Source: Methylomagnum ishizawai (GTDB lineage Bacteria > Pseudomonadota > Gammaproteobacteria > Methylococcales > Methylococcaceae). Taken from it: 64,000 bases of DNA. The notes below the pieces were generated by a model that was not told where the DNA came from, searched no databases, and saw only the letters and a program-made list of their open reading frames with translations. How positions within the stretch are numbered: the first letter of the stretch is position 1; each line of letters starts with the position of its first letter. The stretch covers positions 124,001-188,000 of the forward strand of contig NZ_FXAM01000002.1 of assembly GCF_900155475.1 (NCBI RefSeq), read 5' to 3'. Below, one piece after another: positions 42,488 to 51,070 of this stretch. The position numbers and the translations under genes are program-made.

Positions 42488-43789
42488 ATGAAATCCGATT
42501 TCCACCGCCACCAGGGCAGCGGTCCAAACCCAGCCGCCCGTTCCCCAAAGCCACGGCGGAAACCCAAGCCCAAACGGTCCCTGCACCCCAGCCGGACCGG
42601 AACCTTGTTGTGGACGGCTATCTTGGCCGGTTCCATCCCGGCTGGGGCGAGCGGGACGGTGAGTTATCCGGTCATCGACGGTTTGTTCAAGGTCCGCAGC
42701 CTCGATGTCGTGGCCGAGGCTGGAGCGATCCATGCGCTGCTAGCCGGCCGGTTCGCCCAAAGACCAGCCGATACCCTGGCCTATGTGGTTTCGCGCGATA
42801 GCGGCAAAACTTGGCAGCCTCCAGTGTTCGTGACCGGTCCCGACACAACCCCGGTCCTCGCCCGGCGCGGCAACGATGCCCGCCTAGCGGTACGAGGGCA
42901 AAGGATGGTCGCGGTCTGGCAGGCCCAAGGTGAATTGCCCGGCACCGGTCCTTTGCACAGCGCCCTATCCCAGGACGGCGGCAAGACCTGGCGATCCGGC
43001 ACGAACCCAGCCAGCGGCGACAGTACAAACAACCAAAGCTATCCCGCCCTGGCCTTGGATACGAAAGGCCAAGCGCATCTGGCCTGGCTGGACGACCGCG
43101 ATGAGCAAGGCGATGCCCAAGGACTCCGCTACACGCAATCCAACGATGGCGGGCACCATTGGCAACCGGAAACCACCTTGGACCCAAAGGTCTGTACTTG
43201 TTGCTGGAACCAGCTACAGGTCTTGCCGAACCGAACCGTGGCGGTACTGTACCGCGACACCGAGCCGCACGACATGCGGCTGGCTCTGCGCCCGCCCGAA
43301 TCCGCCCGCTGGCGGACGGATGGCGCGGCGGTGGGCGACTTCTCTTGGCATTTCACCGGCTGTCCCCATTGCGGCGGCAGCTTGGCCGCGACCCGGACTC
43401 CCCAAGGGACCACATTGCACAGCTTGGTCTGGACCGGGCGGGAAACCGCGCCCGGCTTGTATTACCTGAATTCGACCAACGCCGGAAAAACCTGGTCAGC
43501 GCCCCTGCGGGTGGGCGACGGTGATAGCTACGGCGGCGATATCGCGGCGATCTCGGCCACCAAACTAGCCCTGGCCTTCACCAAGCACACCGACCAGGGC
43601 AGTCCGGTCTACGCCATGCGCTCCCGCGACGGGGGCCGCCATTGGTCCGAACCCCTGGTCCTGACCCCACCCGACACCGAAGCCGACCATCCCAGGATAG
43701 TGGCGACCGAATCGGGATTCCGGGTGTTCTGGACCGAAGCCCGGCCCGGCGGCGGCAAAACCTGGGCGCTGGCCGATTTCCCAATCTGA
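42488..43789 (+). CDS. Asp-box (BNR) repeat exported protein with Cys motifs
   Basis: A 433-residue protein, anchored or exported through one hydrophobic segment near residues 40-57 after a basic N-terminus. It contains five Asp-box turns (SRDSGKTW, SQDGGKTW, SNDGGHHW, STNAGKTW, SRDGGRHW), so it forms a sialidase-type beta-propeller. Two cysteine clusters, CTCC followed by WNQ, and GCPHCGGS, could bind metal or form disulfides. It is not expected to be a sialidase. CopC follows 11 bases on, which suggests a copper-linked role by neighbourhood. ATG 42488 is used; a TTG 30 bases upstream is possible. Confidence 0.8.
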   Translation: MKSDFHRHQGSGPNPAARSPKPRRKPKPKRSLHPSRTGTLLWTAILAGSIPAGASGTVSYPVIDGLFKVRSLDVVAEAGAIHALLAGRFAQRPADTLAYVVSRDSGKTWQPPVFVTGPDTTPVLARRGNDARLAVRGQRMVAVWQAQGELPGTGPLHSALSQDGGKTWRSGTNPASGDSTNNQSYPALALDTKGQAHLAWLDDRDEQGDAQGLRYTQSNDGGHHWQPETTLDPKVCTCCWNQLQVLPNRTVAVLYRDTEPHDMRLALRPPESARWRTDGAAVGDFSWHFTGCPHCGGSLAATRTPQGTTLHSLVWTGRETAPGLYYLNSTNAGKTWSAPLRVGDGDSYGGDIAAISATKLALAFTKHTDQGSPVYAMRSRDGGRHWSEPLVLTPPDTEADHPRIVATESGFRVFWTEARPGGGKTWALADFPI

Positions 43790-43800
43790 CGGACGCGACG

Positions 43801-44160
43801 ATGTTCAAACGAATCCTTCTAGCGCTGGCGTTCCTGGGCATGTTCCCCACCGCCCACGCCCATGCCATCCTGGTGAAAGCTCAACCCGAAAAAGAGGCGG
43901 TCCTAGCCCTGCCCCCGGCGGAAGTGTTACTGACCTTCAACGACGCCGTGGGCGAGGAATTCCTGGCTCTCGCGGTCATCGACGCGGCTGGCAAGCGGGT
44001 GGACAAGCACGACGCCCGATTGGACTTCACCGACCATTCCCATCTCCGCGCCTCGGTGGAACCGCTTCCGCCCGGCCAATACGTCGTGAGATACCGGGTA
44101 CTTTCCGCCGACGGCCATGTGGTCAGCGGCAAGTACTCCTTCCAAATCAAAACCCCCTGA
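43801..44160 (+). CDS. CopC-domain copper-binding protein
   Basis: A 119-residue periplasmic protein. Signal peptide of about 20 residues ending AHA leaves a His at the mature N-terminus (HAILVKAQP), the residue that anchors Cu(II) in CopC; a further His-containing stretch (DFTDHSHLRAS) and the end motif DGHVVSGKYSF complete the fold. It should bind copper in the periplasm. It sits between the Asp-box protein and a membrane-anchored unknown, in an operon-like row with short gaps. No CopD partner is seen beside it. Confidence 0.88.
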   Translation: MFKRILLALAFLGMFPTAHAHAILVKAQPEKEAVLALPPAEVLLTFNDAVGEEFLALAVIDAAGKRVDKHDARLDFTDHSHLRASVEPLPPGQYVVRYRVLSADGHVVSGKYSFQIKTP

Positions 44161-44173
44161 GGAGGTAGCGCAG

Positions 44174-44869
44174 ATGTCCGATAAAACCCGCTTGGCCGGC
44201 TTCCCGGTCCTCTTAGCCGCGCTGGCGTTGCACACCCCGGCGGAAGCCGCCACCGCGCCCCGCGACCCGTTCAATGCCCGCCAGTCCTATTCCGGTTCCA
44301 ACATGGACTGCTTGGTCGCCAACGACTTCTACGCCGTACACTTCTCAGCCCTGCAGGAAGGCCGCAACAAGGGTGAAAACACCAACTTCGCCAAGTACTG
44401 CCAAGAAGTGCCCAACCTCGGCAAGGTCTACCTGAGCATCGACCTACTGGACCGCGACACCCGATCCACGCCCATCGCGCTCAGCGTGGTGGAGGAGGAT
44501 GTCGATCCGAACGGTGGCCGTCCCCCCGAAGCCAAAAGCACCCTGGCCGAAACCCCGGCCAAAATCTACCGGAGCGGTACCGCCGACACCCACATCGAAA
44601 TCACCCATCCCGGCCACTACGCCCTGATCGCCACCATCGGCGACGGTCCCATCACCGAAGACGACCGTCTACGCATCCCGTTCAGCGTGGGCTTGCCACC
44701 GCCCACCGATTACAACAAGTTCGCGGGCCGCTTCACCGGGGCGGTGGTCATCCTGTTCTTCGGGGTCATGGGCATCATCGGCTTCCGCACCTGGCAGAAA
44801 TACTGGCCGAAATCGCGCCCGACGCCGATCCCCCCCGAAGGCGGGACGACACAGGTCAAGACCGGCTGA
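44174..44869 (+). CDS. Membrane-anchored periplasmic protein of the copC cluster
   Basis: A 231-residue protein with a signal peptide (ending PAEAA), a beta-rich periplasmic domain of about 165 residues with two cysteines (NMDC, KYCQEV), and one C-terminal membrane segment near 196-216 followed by a short basic tail. Not recognised as a named family. GAGGAGGT lies before the ATG at 44174 and it follows copC by 13 bases, so it belongs to that operon. A periplasmic domain with one anchor next to CopC suggests a copper-trafficking partner, but this is inference. Confidence 0.6.
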   Translation: MSDKTRLAGFPVLLAALALHTPAEAATAPRDPFNARQSYSGSNMDCLVANDFYAVHFSALQEGRNKGENTNFAKYCQEVPNLGKVYLSIDLLDRDTRSTPIALSVVEEDVDPNGGRPPEAKSTLAETPAKIYRSGTADTHIEITHPGHYALIATIGDGPITEDDRLRIPFSVGLPPPTDYNKFAGRFTGAVVILFFGVMGIIGFRTWQKYWPKSRPTPIPPEGGTTQVKTG

Positions 44870-44911
44870 ATCTCAACACAGGTCCGCTGCAAAACGGTCC
44901 CCCTAGCAGCA

Positions 44912-44945
44912 AACCCGCCCACCCTATCGGTAGGCGGGTTTTTTT
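44912..44945 (+). terminator. Intrinsic terminator of the copC operon
   Basis: AACCCGCCCACC (44912-44923) pairs with GGTAGGCGGGTT (44929-44940) with one mismatch, followed by a run of T to 44945. Confidence 0.85.
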
Positions 44946-45232
44946 ACGGCTTCCAGGACCGGCGGCGATATTAGAAATAATCATCCATCGTTCCACGACC
45001 CTGTTGAATATCCCGGAATACGTTCTATCACAAATACCATTGCGGTATATCGCACAATAACATCGCCGATATTATTGGGTAATCCGTCAAATCACCTGCC
45101 ATTCCTACCATAAATAAATGTGGCATAGAATGTGCTAAAAATGATCGACAGCCTCTCTGTTTGGCCTGGTGGCCTCATGGCGTGTGTCGGCTCTGGATAT
45201 CGGCAAATATCCGCCCGCCTAGACTGATCCGC

Positions 45233-45256
45233 GCCATGGATTTTCCAATCCATGGC
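45233..45256. other. Perfect 10-bp hairpin of unknown role
   Basis: GCCATGGATT (45233-45242), loop TTCC, AATCCATGGC (45247-45256). It lies in an intergenic region 157 bases before the next gene and lacks a T-run, so it is not a standard terminator; an operator or a small-RNA or leader structure are options. Confidence 0.35.
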
Positions 45257-45412
45257 AAGAACCAGGGTATTAAAACCCACCCGGCGGACTTCGATGCCAT
45301 ATCGCCTGGCGCAAGGAAAAAAGAGAACGCTGTCGATCAATGAATGGGAATACGGGCTCACTGGATTCCCCATCCACCATAGTCATGAAAATATCAAACG
45401 AGGATACGCCCC

Positions 45413-45790
45413 ATGAGAGGCATTATTGTTCAAGCCGGTTCGGTGTTGTTGCTGGGTTCCATCGCGAGTGTGGGTTTCGCGGGTGGGCGTTACGCGAATC
45501 CGCCGGTAGGCTTGGTCGAAGTCCAGCAAAGCTGCACCAAAGCGCTGGAAGCCGCGCAGAAAGGCGATACCGCCGCCGCTCTGGAATCCGCCAAAGCCGC
45601 CCGCAAGACCGCCGTCGCTTCCTACAAGGAAATCAGCACTATGCCGATGGAAGTCGGCTCTTCGACCACCAAGAAGGCCATCGCCGCCCTGGAGGCCAAC
45701 AACACTGCCGAAGCCATCACCGAGTTGCAGCACTGTAAGGAAAAGCTGGACTCCGAAGTAGACTACTACAAGAAGGAAGGCAAACTTTGA
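45413..45790 (+). CDS. Small helical periplasmic protein
   Basis: A 125-residue exported protein with signal peptide to about residue 23 (VGFAGG). The mature part is all-helical with repeated Ala-rich segments (ALEAAQKGDTAAALESAKAARKTAVAS and AAVEANNTAEAITELQ-like) and two cysteines. The four-helix layout recalls SmbP-type small metal-binding proteins, but the histidines that bind metal there are missing, so no function is assigned. GAGG before the ATG at 45413 supports the start. It stands alone between two terminators. Confidence 0.6.
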   Translation: MRGIIVQAGSVLLLGSIASVGFAGGRYANPPVGLVEVQQSCTKALEAAQKGDTAAALESAKAARKTAVASYKEISTMPMEVGSSTTKKAIAALEANNTAEAITELQHCKEKLDSEVDYYKKEGKL

Positions 45791-45854
45791 GATTCCGCGT
45801 CGGCGCGGGAGGGTTGAAACCACCCACCCTATAACGCCTAGTTGGATTGGAACG

Positions 45855-45898
45855 GCCCCGCCCGCCGAACTTTCAGGGCTTGGCGGACGGGGCTTTTT
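45855..45898 (+). terminator. Intrinsic terminator
   Basis: GCCCCGCCCGCC (45855-45866) pairs with GGCGGACGGGGC (45882-45893) with one mismatch, followed by five T. Confidence 0.85.
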
Positions 45899-46013
45899 AT
45901 CAGGATCGGTGCCCTATAACAAACCCGCATTGATACGACGCCTATTCAAGGTTTATAGACCTTTATCGATAGATGGCAAGTGGCTTGTCTTGAATTTGAG
46001 TAAAAATCCGCAA

Positions 46014-46041
46014 TTGCCTTTTTCAAAAATGAAAGTACAAT
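46014..46041 (+). promoter_or_regulatory. Sigma-70-like promoter of small lipoprotein
   Basis: TTGCCT (46014-46019) and TACAAT (46036-46041) with a 16-base spacer, 52 bases before the lipoprotein ATG. Confidence 0.55.
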
Positions 46042-46093
46042 ATTTAAATGCCACCATGTGGCGATTATCACAATAGATTCTGAGGTACTCGCG

Positions 46094-46204
46094 ATGAAAA
46101 AAATTTTGGTTGTCCTCTTTATAACCGCACTGTCCATGACCGCCGTGGGTTGCGGAAATTCTCCCGACGGCGATAGCGGACACCTCCCCGCTAAAACCCA
46201 GTAA
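46094..46204 (+). CDS. Small exported lipoprotein, 36 aa
   Basis: ATG at 46094 is preceded by GAGGT. The product is a 36-residue lipoprotein: MKK start, hydrophobic core, and the lipobox TAVGC with the acylated Cys20, leaving a mature tail of only 17 polar residues (CGNSPDGDSGHLPAKTQ). The size and layout resemble entericidin-type lipoproteins. It has its own promoter upstream and its own terminator downstream. Confidence 0.6.
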   Translation: MKKILVVLFITALSMTAVGCGNSPDGDSGHLPAKTQ

Positions 46205-46285
46205 GACGACATCTAAAAAAGCGGATTTCACTAAGGATTAAATCCTGTTTTAAAAAACATATACAACTCGCAAGCCGTTTTTGAT

Positions 46286-46319
46286 GGCGGGTCGTTTGAT
46301 AATAACCCGCCTATTTTTT
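46286..46319 (+). terminator. Intrinsic terminator of small lipoprotein
   Basis: GGCGGGT (46286-46292) pairs with ACCCGCC (46305-46311), followed by TATTTTTT. Confidence 0.75.
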
Positions 46320-46472
46320 GCATCGCGAAGTTGATAAGGGGTCGTGAGCTCATCCGAGCAGCGGCCCGTAAATGGGGGAAACCCTAGCCAAAACCCGCCG
46401 ATCCCGACAGGTTTTCTTCCGTTAACCTTAGCCCATGCTTTGTCTCCAGTCACCTATTCCCGCCGTTCCGCC

Positions 46473-47975
46473 ATGATGGCCTGTTTCCGATTGCACGCCC
46501 TCCTCGGACTTTCCTTGTCGCTCGCCCTGCACCCCGCCGCCGCTGATTGGGCCGGATTTTCCCGTTATGGCGCGGTGGCCGAAATCAGCATCGAAGCCGA
46601 CCATATCCATCTGGACCTGCGGGTTTTGGACAGCGCCCTGCCGCATCTGGCCCAACTCGCCGCTTTCCCGAACCCCATGCCATCCTGGGAACGGGTCGCC
46701 CCCGCCCTGCTGATGTTCAAGGACGCTGCCGGCCACACCTTGACGGCACGACCCACCGGTACGCCCATCGCCCATCCGGCGGAGAATGGCGTTCCGGCCT
46801 TCCACGAAATAGGCTTGGATTACCCCCTGCCCCCCGCCGCGCGGACCCTGGGCCTCGCGCCCATCGCGGGGACAGTGGCCTACGACTTGGGCATCATCGC
46901 CCTGCATCGCGGTGTACCGGTCAACGATCTGGCACCTTTGGCCCAAACCGAGACCCTGCGGTTGGACCCGGTCGATCCCTGGCGCTCGCGCTTCGACAAT
47001 GCCGGGTTCGCCCGCGGTCATGCCGAGCCGCGTTCCTATCTTTATGTCGAACCTTATGAGGTCCGCCACGAACTGCTATTGAGGTGGGCCGATCTGGCCG
47101 GTCCCTTGGGACTCGAACCGGGCGCGATCCCGCCGATTGCCGCCTTGCCCGGCTTGAAACAAAAGATCGGCGCTTTGCTCGCCGCGCATAACCCATTGCA
47201 GATCGACGGCGCGGCAATCGCCCCGCAAATCGACCGGGTGGAATTCGTACACTACACCCGCCAGGGCGTGCAGCCGGTGGCGGAAGGCACCGGTCTCGAC
47301 CCTGCCACCGCCCTGGTCGGCGCGATGCTGTCCTATCTCACCGAGCGCCCGGCGCAGCAGATCGCCCTCGACTGGGATTTGTTCGGGCCGGGCTTGCAAC
47401 ACCGTCCGGTCAGCGCCATCCAGGGCCGCGAAAGCTTCGACGGCGAACTGACCCCAGGACAACCGCGGTTTGAATGGTCCCGTGCCGACGCCTTGGAACC
47501 CACCCCGTCCGCCGACACCGATCCCGCCCCGGCGGCGGTCGGACGGGCCAACCAAGCCCCGGCGGCGGAAACCCTCGCGGCCTTGCTGCACAACGCCTAC
47601 CGTGCCTTCGCCCTACGCGGCGAGGAAGCCGCCTACGACCGCCTCGCCAAGAGCCTGGATGGCGAGTTGCTGGCGGACATCTATCTGCAACAACGCCGCG
47701 CCTTACTGCGGCAGACCGACGGCCTGGGCGGCGAGGGCCGGGTGGACCGCATCGAACTGTTGCAAAGCGATATCCAGGCCGTGCCCGGCGGCGGCTACGT
47801 GGCCGATGCCCGCTGGATCGCCCACGGCACGGTTTCGCACTGGGGCCACGGCCACGAACGCCACAACCTCTACTCGGCCCGGCTCAGCCTGAATCCCGGC
47901 GCGGACGGCGGTTGGAAGATCACCGCCCTGGATTTCCAGGGCGGGCAACGCTTGGACGCGGGGGCGGGTTCATGA
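46473..47975 (+). CDS. Exported metal-transport-associated protein
   Basis: A 500-residue protein with a signal peptide ending PAAADW. The N-domain (about 23-190) is beta-rich; a Pro/Ala linker sits near 355-375; the C-domain (about 380-480) includes the His-rich stretch HWGHGHERH, a likely metal site. Not recognised as a named family. Its TGA overlaps the ATG of the ABC ATPase gene, so it belongs to the same transport operon as the ATPase, the FtsX-type permease and the ZnuA-like protein. The first ATG of an ATGATG pair is used; no strong ribosome site. Confidence 0.6.
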   Translation: MMACFRLHALLGLSLSLALHPAAADWAGFSRYGAVAEISIEADHIHLDLRVLDSALPHLAQLAAFPNPMPSWERVAPALLMFKDAAGHTLTARPTGTPIAHPAENGVPAFHEIGLDYPLPPAARTLGLAPIAGTVAYDLGIIALHRGVPVNDLAPLAQTETLRLDPVDPWRSRFDNAGFARGHAEPRSYLYVEPYEVRHELLLRWADLAGPLGLEPGAIPPIAALPGLKQKIGALLAAHNPLQIDGAAIAPQIDRVEFVHYTRQGVQPVAEGTGLDPATALVGAMLSYLTERPAQQIALDWDLFGPGLQHRPVSAIQGRESFDGELTPGQPRFEWSRADALEPTPSADTDPAPAAVGRANQAPAAETLAALLHNAYRAFALRGEEAAYDRLAKSLDGELLADIYLQQRRALLRQTDGLGGEGRVDRIELLQSDIQAVPGGGYVADARWIAHGTVSHWGHGHERHNLYSARLSLNPGADGGWKITALDFQGGQRLDAGAGS

Positions 47976-48631
47976 TCGAAGCCTTGGATTTGCGCTTCGG
48001 CTATCCCGGCTTCGCGCTGCATATCCCGGAATTCCGGGTCGGGTCGGGCGAGAAACTCGCCATCATCGGTCCTAGCGGCGCGGGCAAGACCACCCTGCTC
48101 AAGTTGATCTCCGGCATCGTGCGGGCCGAATCCGGCCAGCTCCGGGTCGATGGCGCGGAGTTGCGGGCGCTGGGCGAAGGGGCACGGCGGGATTTCCGGG
48201 CGCGGCGGGTCGGTTTCGTGTTCCAGGAATTGGAATTGCTGGACTATCTCGACCTGTTCGACAACATCGTCCACGCCTACCGGGTCAATCCCTCGCTCAG
48301 GCTGGACCGGGCGGTGTGCGGACGCGCCCGCGCCCTGGCGGAGGAGGTCGGCCTGGGCGCGAAACTCGGGCGGATGCCGCATCAACTTTCGCAGGGCGAG
48401 CGCCAACGCGCCGCCGTATGCCGGGCCTTGCTGCCGGAACCGGGCCTGATCCTGGCCGATGAGGCCACCGGCAACCTCGACCCGGCCAACAAGGTCCGCG
48501 TTCTCGACCTATTGTTCCGCGCCGCCGAACGCCGTGGCGCGAGCCTCCTGGCCGTGACCCACGACCATGAATTGCTGCCACGCTTCGACCGCGTGGTCGA
48601 TTTCACCCGGTTGACGGCGGGGGGCGGATGA
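47972..48631 (+). CDS. ABC transporter ATP-binding protein, LolD/MacB-like
   Basis: A 219-residue ATPase with Walker A GPSGAGKTT, signature LSQGERQRAAVCRALL, Walker B LILADEATGNLD and the switch His in AVTHDHEL. The length and signature are of the LolD/MacB subfamily that works with FtsX-type permeases rather than with ZnuB-type permeases. ATG overlaps the preceding stop (ATGA). It is followed by the permease gene after 70 bases. Confidence 0.9.
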   Translation: MIEALDLRFGYPGFALHIPEFRVGSGEKLAIIGPSGAGKTTLLKLISGIVRAESGQLRVDGAELRALGEGARRDFRARRVGFVFQELELLDYLDLFDNIVHAYRVNPSLRLDRAVCGRARALAEEVGLGAKLGRMPHQLSQGERQRAAVCRALLPEPGLILADEATGNLDPANKVRVLDLLFRAAERRGASLLAVTHDHELLPRFDRVVDFTRLTAGGG

Positions 48632-48701
48632 GGCGTGGCGGGTCCGCGCCGCAAGCCCATCCCCGCGCTTCCACCCCGCTCCATCCACCTGCCGCCACCC
48701 T

Positions 48702-49871
48702 ATGCACGATGTCTATCTCGCTTGGCGCTACCTGCGCCACCACAAAGTCCGCAGCCTGATCCTGATCGCCTGCCTCAGCCTGCTGATGGGCCTGCCGTTG
48801 GGCTTGCACCGACTGCTGGACGAGGGCGAAAAGCGCATGACCGCCCGCGCCGAAGCCACGCCGCTCCTGGTCGGGGCCCAGGGCAGTGCGGTGGACCTGA
48901 CCTTGAACGCGCTGTATTTCACCGCCGCCGCCACGCCCATCGCCATGCGTGAAGTGGAACGGATCGCCGCCACCGGCTGGGCCGATCCCTTGCCGATCTA
49001 CGCCCGCTTCAAGGTGCGCGGCCAACCCCTGGTCGGCGTGGAACTGGATTATTTCGATTATCGCGGCCTGGTCCCGGAACGCGGCGCGATGTTGGCGCTG
49101 CTGGGCGATTGCGTGCTGGGCGCGGACGCGGCGGCGGCGTTGAAACTCGGTCCCGGCGACAGCCTCCTGACCACGCCCGACAACCTGTTCGACCTGGCCG
49201 GTATCTATCCCCTGAAGCTGCATGTGGTGGGCGTGCTGGGCAAGAGCCACAGCCCGGACGACCAGGCCGTGTTCGTGGATTTGCAGACCGCCTGGGTGAT
49301 CGAGGGACTGGGCCATGGCCACGCCGGGCAGCCATCCAGCCCGGCGGGCGCGGGACCGTTCGCGGAGGCCGAGGCCCGCGCCCAGGCCAAGCTGGTCACT
49401 TATACCGAAATCACCCCGGACAACCTGGATTCCTTCCATTTCCATGGCGATCCGGCGGACTATCCCATCAGCGCGATCATCGCCGTGGCCCACGATGCCC
49501 GCTCGGCCACCCTGCTACGCGGGCGCTACCTCGCCCCGGACGATACCGCGCAGATTGTCCAGCCGCTCAAGATCACCCAGGGCTTGTTGCAGAACATCTT
49601 CCGGGTGGGCGCCTTGTTCGACGCGGTGTCGCTGTGGGTGGGGGCGGCGACGCTGTCGGCCCTGGGGCTGGTGTTCGCCCTGTCGCTGCGCCTCCGCCGG
49701 GGCGAACTGCATACCATCTTCCTGCTCGGCTGTGGACGGCTGACGGTGTTGCGCTTGCTCGCCGCCGAGATCGTCTTGCTCCTGCTCGCCAGCGGCTCGG
49801 TCTGCCTGCTCGGGTTGGAAGTCCTCCACCGTCATGCCGGCGATTTGATGCGCCGGTTCTTTATTTCCTGA
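48702..49871 (+). CDS. FtsX-type ABC permease
   Basis: A 389-residue permease with the FtsX/MacB layout: one N-terminal membrane segment (about 20-38), a large periplasmic domain (about 40-270), and three membrane segments at the C-terminal end (about 285-385). Two histidine-rich points occur in the periplasmic domain (GLGHGHAG and SFHFHGD), which may bind metal. Its partners are the preceding ATPase and the following ZnuA-like protein. Whether it imports or helps extract a periplasmic ligand cannot be told from sequence. Confidence 0.82.
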   Translation: MHDVYLAWRYLRHHKVRSLILIACLSLLMGLPLGLHRLLDEGEKRMTARAEATPLLVGAQGSAVDLTLNALYFTAAATPIAMREVERIAATGWADPLPIYARFKVRGQPLVGVELDYFDYRGLVPERGAMLALLGDCVLGADAAAALKLGPGDSLLTTPDNLFDLAGIYPLKLHVVGVLGKSHSPDDQAVFVDLQTAWVIEGLGHGHAGQPSSPAGAGPFAEAEARAQAKLVTYTEITPDNLDSFHFHGDPADYPISAIIAVAHDARSATLLRGRYLAPDDTAQIVQPLKITQGLLQNIFRVGALFDAVSLWVGAATLSALGLVFALSLRLRRGELHTIFLLGCGRLTVLRLLAAEIVLLLLASGSVCLLGLEVLHRHAGDLMRRFFIS

Positions 49872-49888
49872 AACCCGGAGAAACAATC

Positions 49889-50800
49889 ATGTCCTTTCGC
49901 TTTGCGCTCCTGGCGCGGTATGGCTTCGCGCTGTGCCTGTGGTTCCTCTGCGCGGCCCTGGCGCGGGCCGACGCGGGCCGCTTGAAGATCGTCGCCACCA
50001 ATTATCCCCTGGCCTATTTCGCCGAGCGCCTGGTCGGCGACCGCGCCGCCGTGGAGTTTCCCGTGCCGGCCGCCGACACCGATCCGGCGTACTGGGAACC
50101 CAAGGCCAAGGGCGTGGCCGCGCTGCAAAAGGCCGATTTGATCCTGCTCAACGGGGCCGACTACGAAAAATGGCTGTCCCGCGTCAGCTTGTCCAAGCTC
50201 AAGCAAGTCAACACTTCCGCCGCCTTCAAAGACCGCTATATCCACACCGAGGGCGTCGTCGTCCACAGCCACGGACCCGGCGGCACCCATGCCCATGCGG
50301 GGACCGTCTATACCACCTGGCTGGACTTCGAGCAGGCGGCGCTCCAGGCCCAGGCCGTGGCCGAGGCCATCGCCAAGAAGCGCCCGGAATGGAAAAGCCT
50401 AGTGATGGAGAACCTCGCGGGGCTCAAGGCCGACCTCCTGGCCTTGGACGCCGATTTGCGCAGCGCCGCCGCCGCCCAGCCCAACAAGTCCTGGCTGGCC
50501 TTCCATCCGATGTACGATTATCTGGGGCGGCGCTATGGTTTCGATATCGCCAGTGTGCATTGGGATACGGACGAGATGCCGCCGCCGCAGGAATGGGAGG
50601 CGCTCAAGCATACCCTGGCGGGACATCCGGCCAAGTGGATGCTGTGGGAGGCCGCGCCCTTGGCCGAGGTCGCCGCCCAACTCAAGGCGATGGGGGTGGC
50701 AAGCGTGGTGTTCGATCTTTGCGGCAACCGTCCACGGGAAGGGGATTTCCTGACGGTGATGCGTGCGAACGTGGAGAACCTGAAGGCGGCGTTGCGCTGA
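49889..50800 (+). CDS. ZnuA-like metal-binding periplasmic protein
   Basis: A 303-residue periplasmic substrate-binding protein of the cluster A-I (zinc/manganese) family. Signal peptide to about residue 27; KIVATNYPLAYFAERLVG begins the mature domain; a His-rich loop (HSHGPGGTHAHAG, about residues 128-140) and His-Pro in WLAFHPMYDYLGRRYG match the metal-ligand positions. It probably binds Zn(II) or Mn(II), but its usual ZnuB/ZnuC partners are absent and it is paired with an FtsX-type system. GGAGAAACA before the ATG at 49889 sets the start. Confidence 0.85.
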   Translation: MSFRFALLARYGFALCLWFLCAALARADAGRLKIVATNYPLAYFAERLVGDRAAVEFPVPAADTDPAYWEPKAKGVAALQKADLILLNGADYEKWLSRVSLSKLKQVNTSAAFKDRYIHTEGVVVHSHGPGGTHAHAGTVYTTWLDFEQAALQAQAVAEAIAKKRPEWKSLVMENLAGLKADLLALDADLRSAAAAQPNKSWLAFHPMYDYLGRRYGFDIASVHWDTDEMPPPQEWEALKHTLAGHPAKWMLWEAAPLAEVAAQLKAMGVASVVFDLCGNRPREGDFLTVMRANVENLKAALR

Positions 50801-50837
50801 CACGCCTGCGGCAGCCGGGAAACCCCGGATCCGTCCC

Positions 50838-50865
50838 CCAATCCCCGGACCGCGCCGGGGATTGG
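50838..50865 (+). terminator. Hairpin terminator after ZnuA-like gene
   Basis: CCAATCCCCGG (50838-50848) and CCGGGGATTGG (50855-50865) pair exactly around six bases, followed by TTTC. Confidence 0.7.
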
Positions 50866-51070
50866 TTTCGGGGCGCGTCTATACGGGAAAAACCGTAGGA
50901 AACCCTGGTGATTTCACCGCGACGCGCTGCGTCCACGCCACCGCTCCCGCCCCGCAGCCCTTGCCGGGCGCGGCTTCGCGGCCAAGGCCACCATTGGCCC
51001 GGACCCTGCAATGAGCCGCCTGGGCTGGTCTTCCAGTCTTCCTCAATCCACTCTATTAGGAGATAGCTTT

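Larger units (their letters stand above)
44870..45412. other. Intergenic region with terminator and hairpin
   Basis: AT-rich, about 540 bases. It contains the intrinsic terminator at 44912-44945 and a 10-bp perfect hairpin at 45233-45256. No gene is evident. Confidence 0.45.
45791..46093. other. Intergenic region with terminator and promoter
   Basis: Contains the terminator at 45855-45898 and the promoter at 46014-46041; no other feature seen. Confidence 0.45.

Noticed and set aside
44174-44869. PmoD copper protein
   Set aside because: It is a periplasmic domain with one C-terminal anchor as in PmoD, but it is longer and the metal-ligand pattern of PmoD is not visible.
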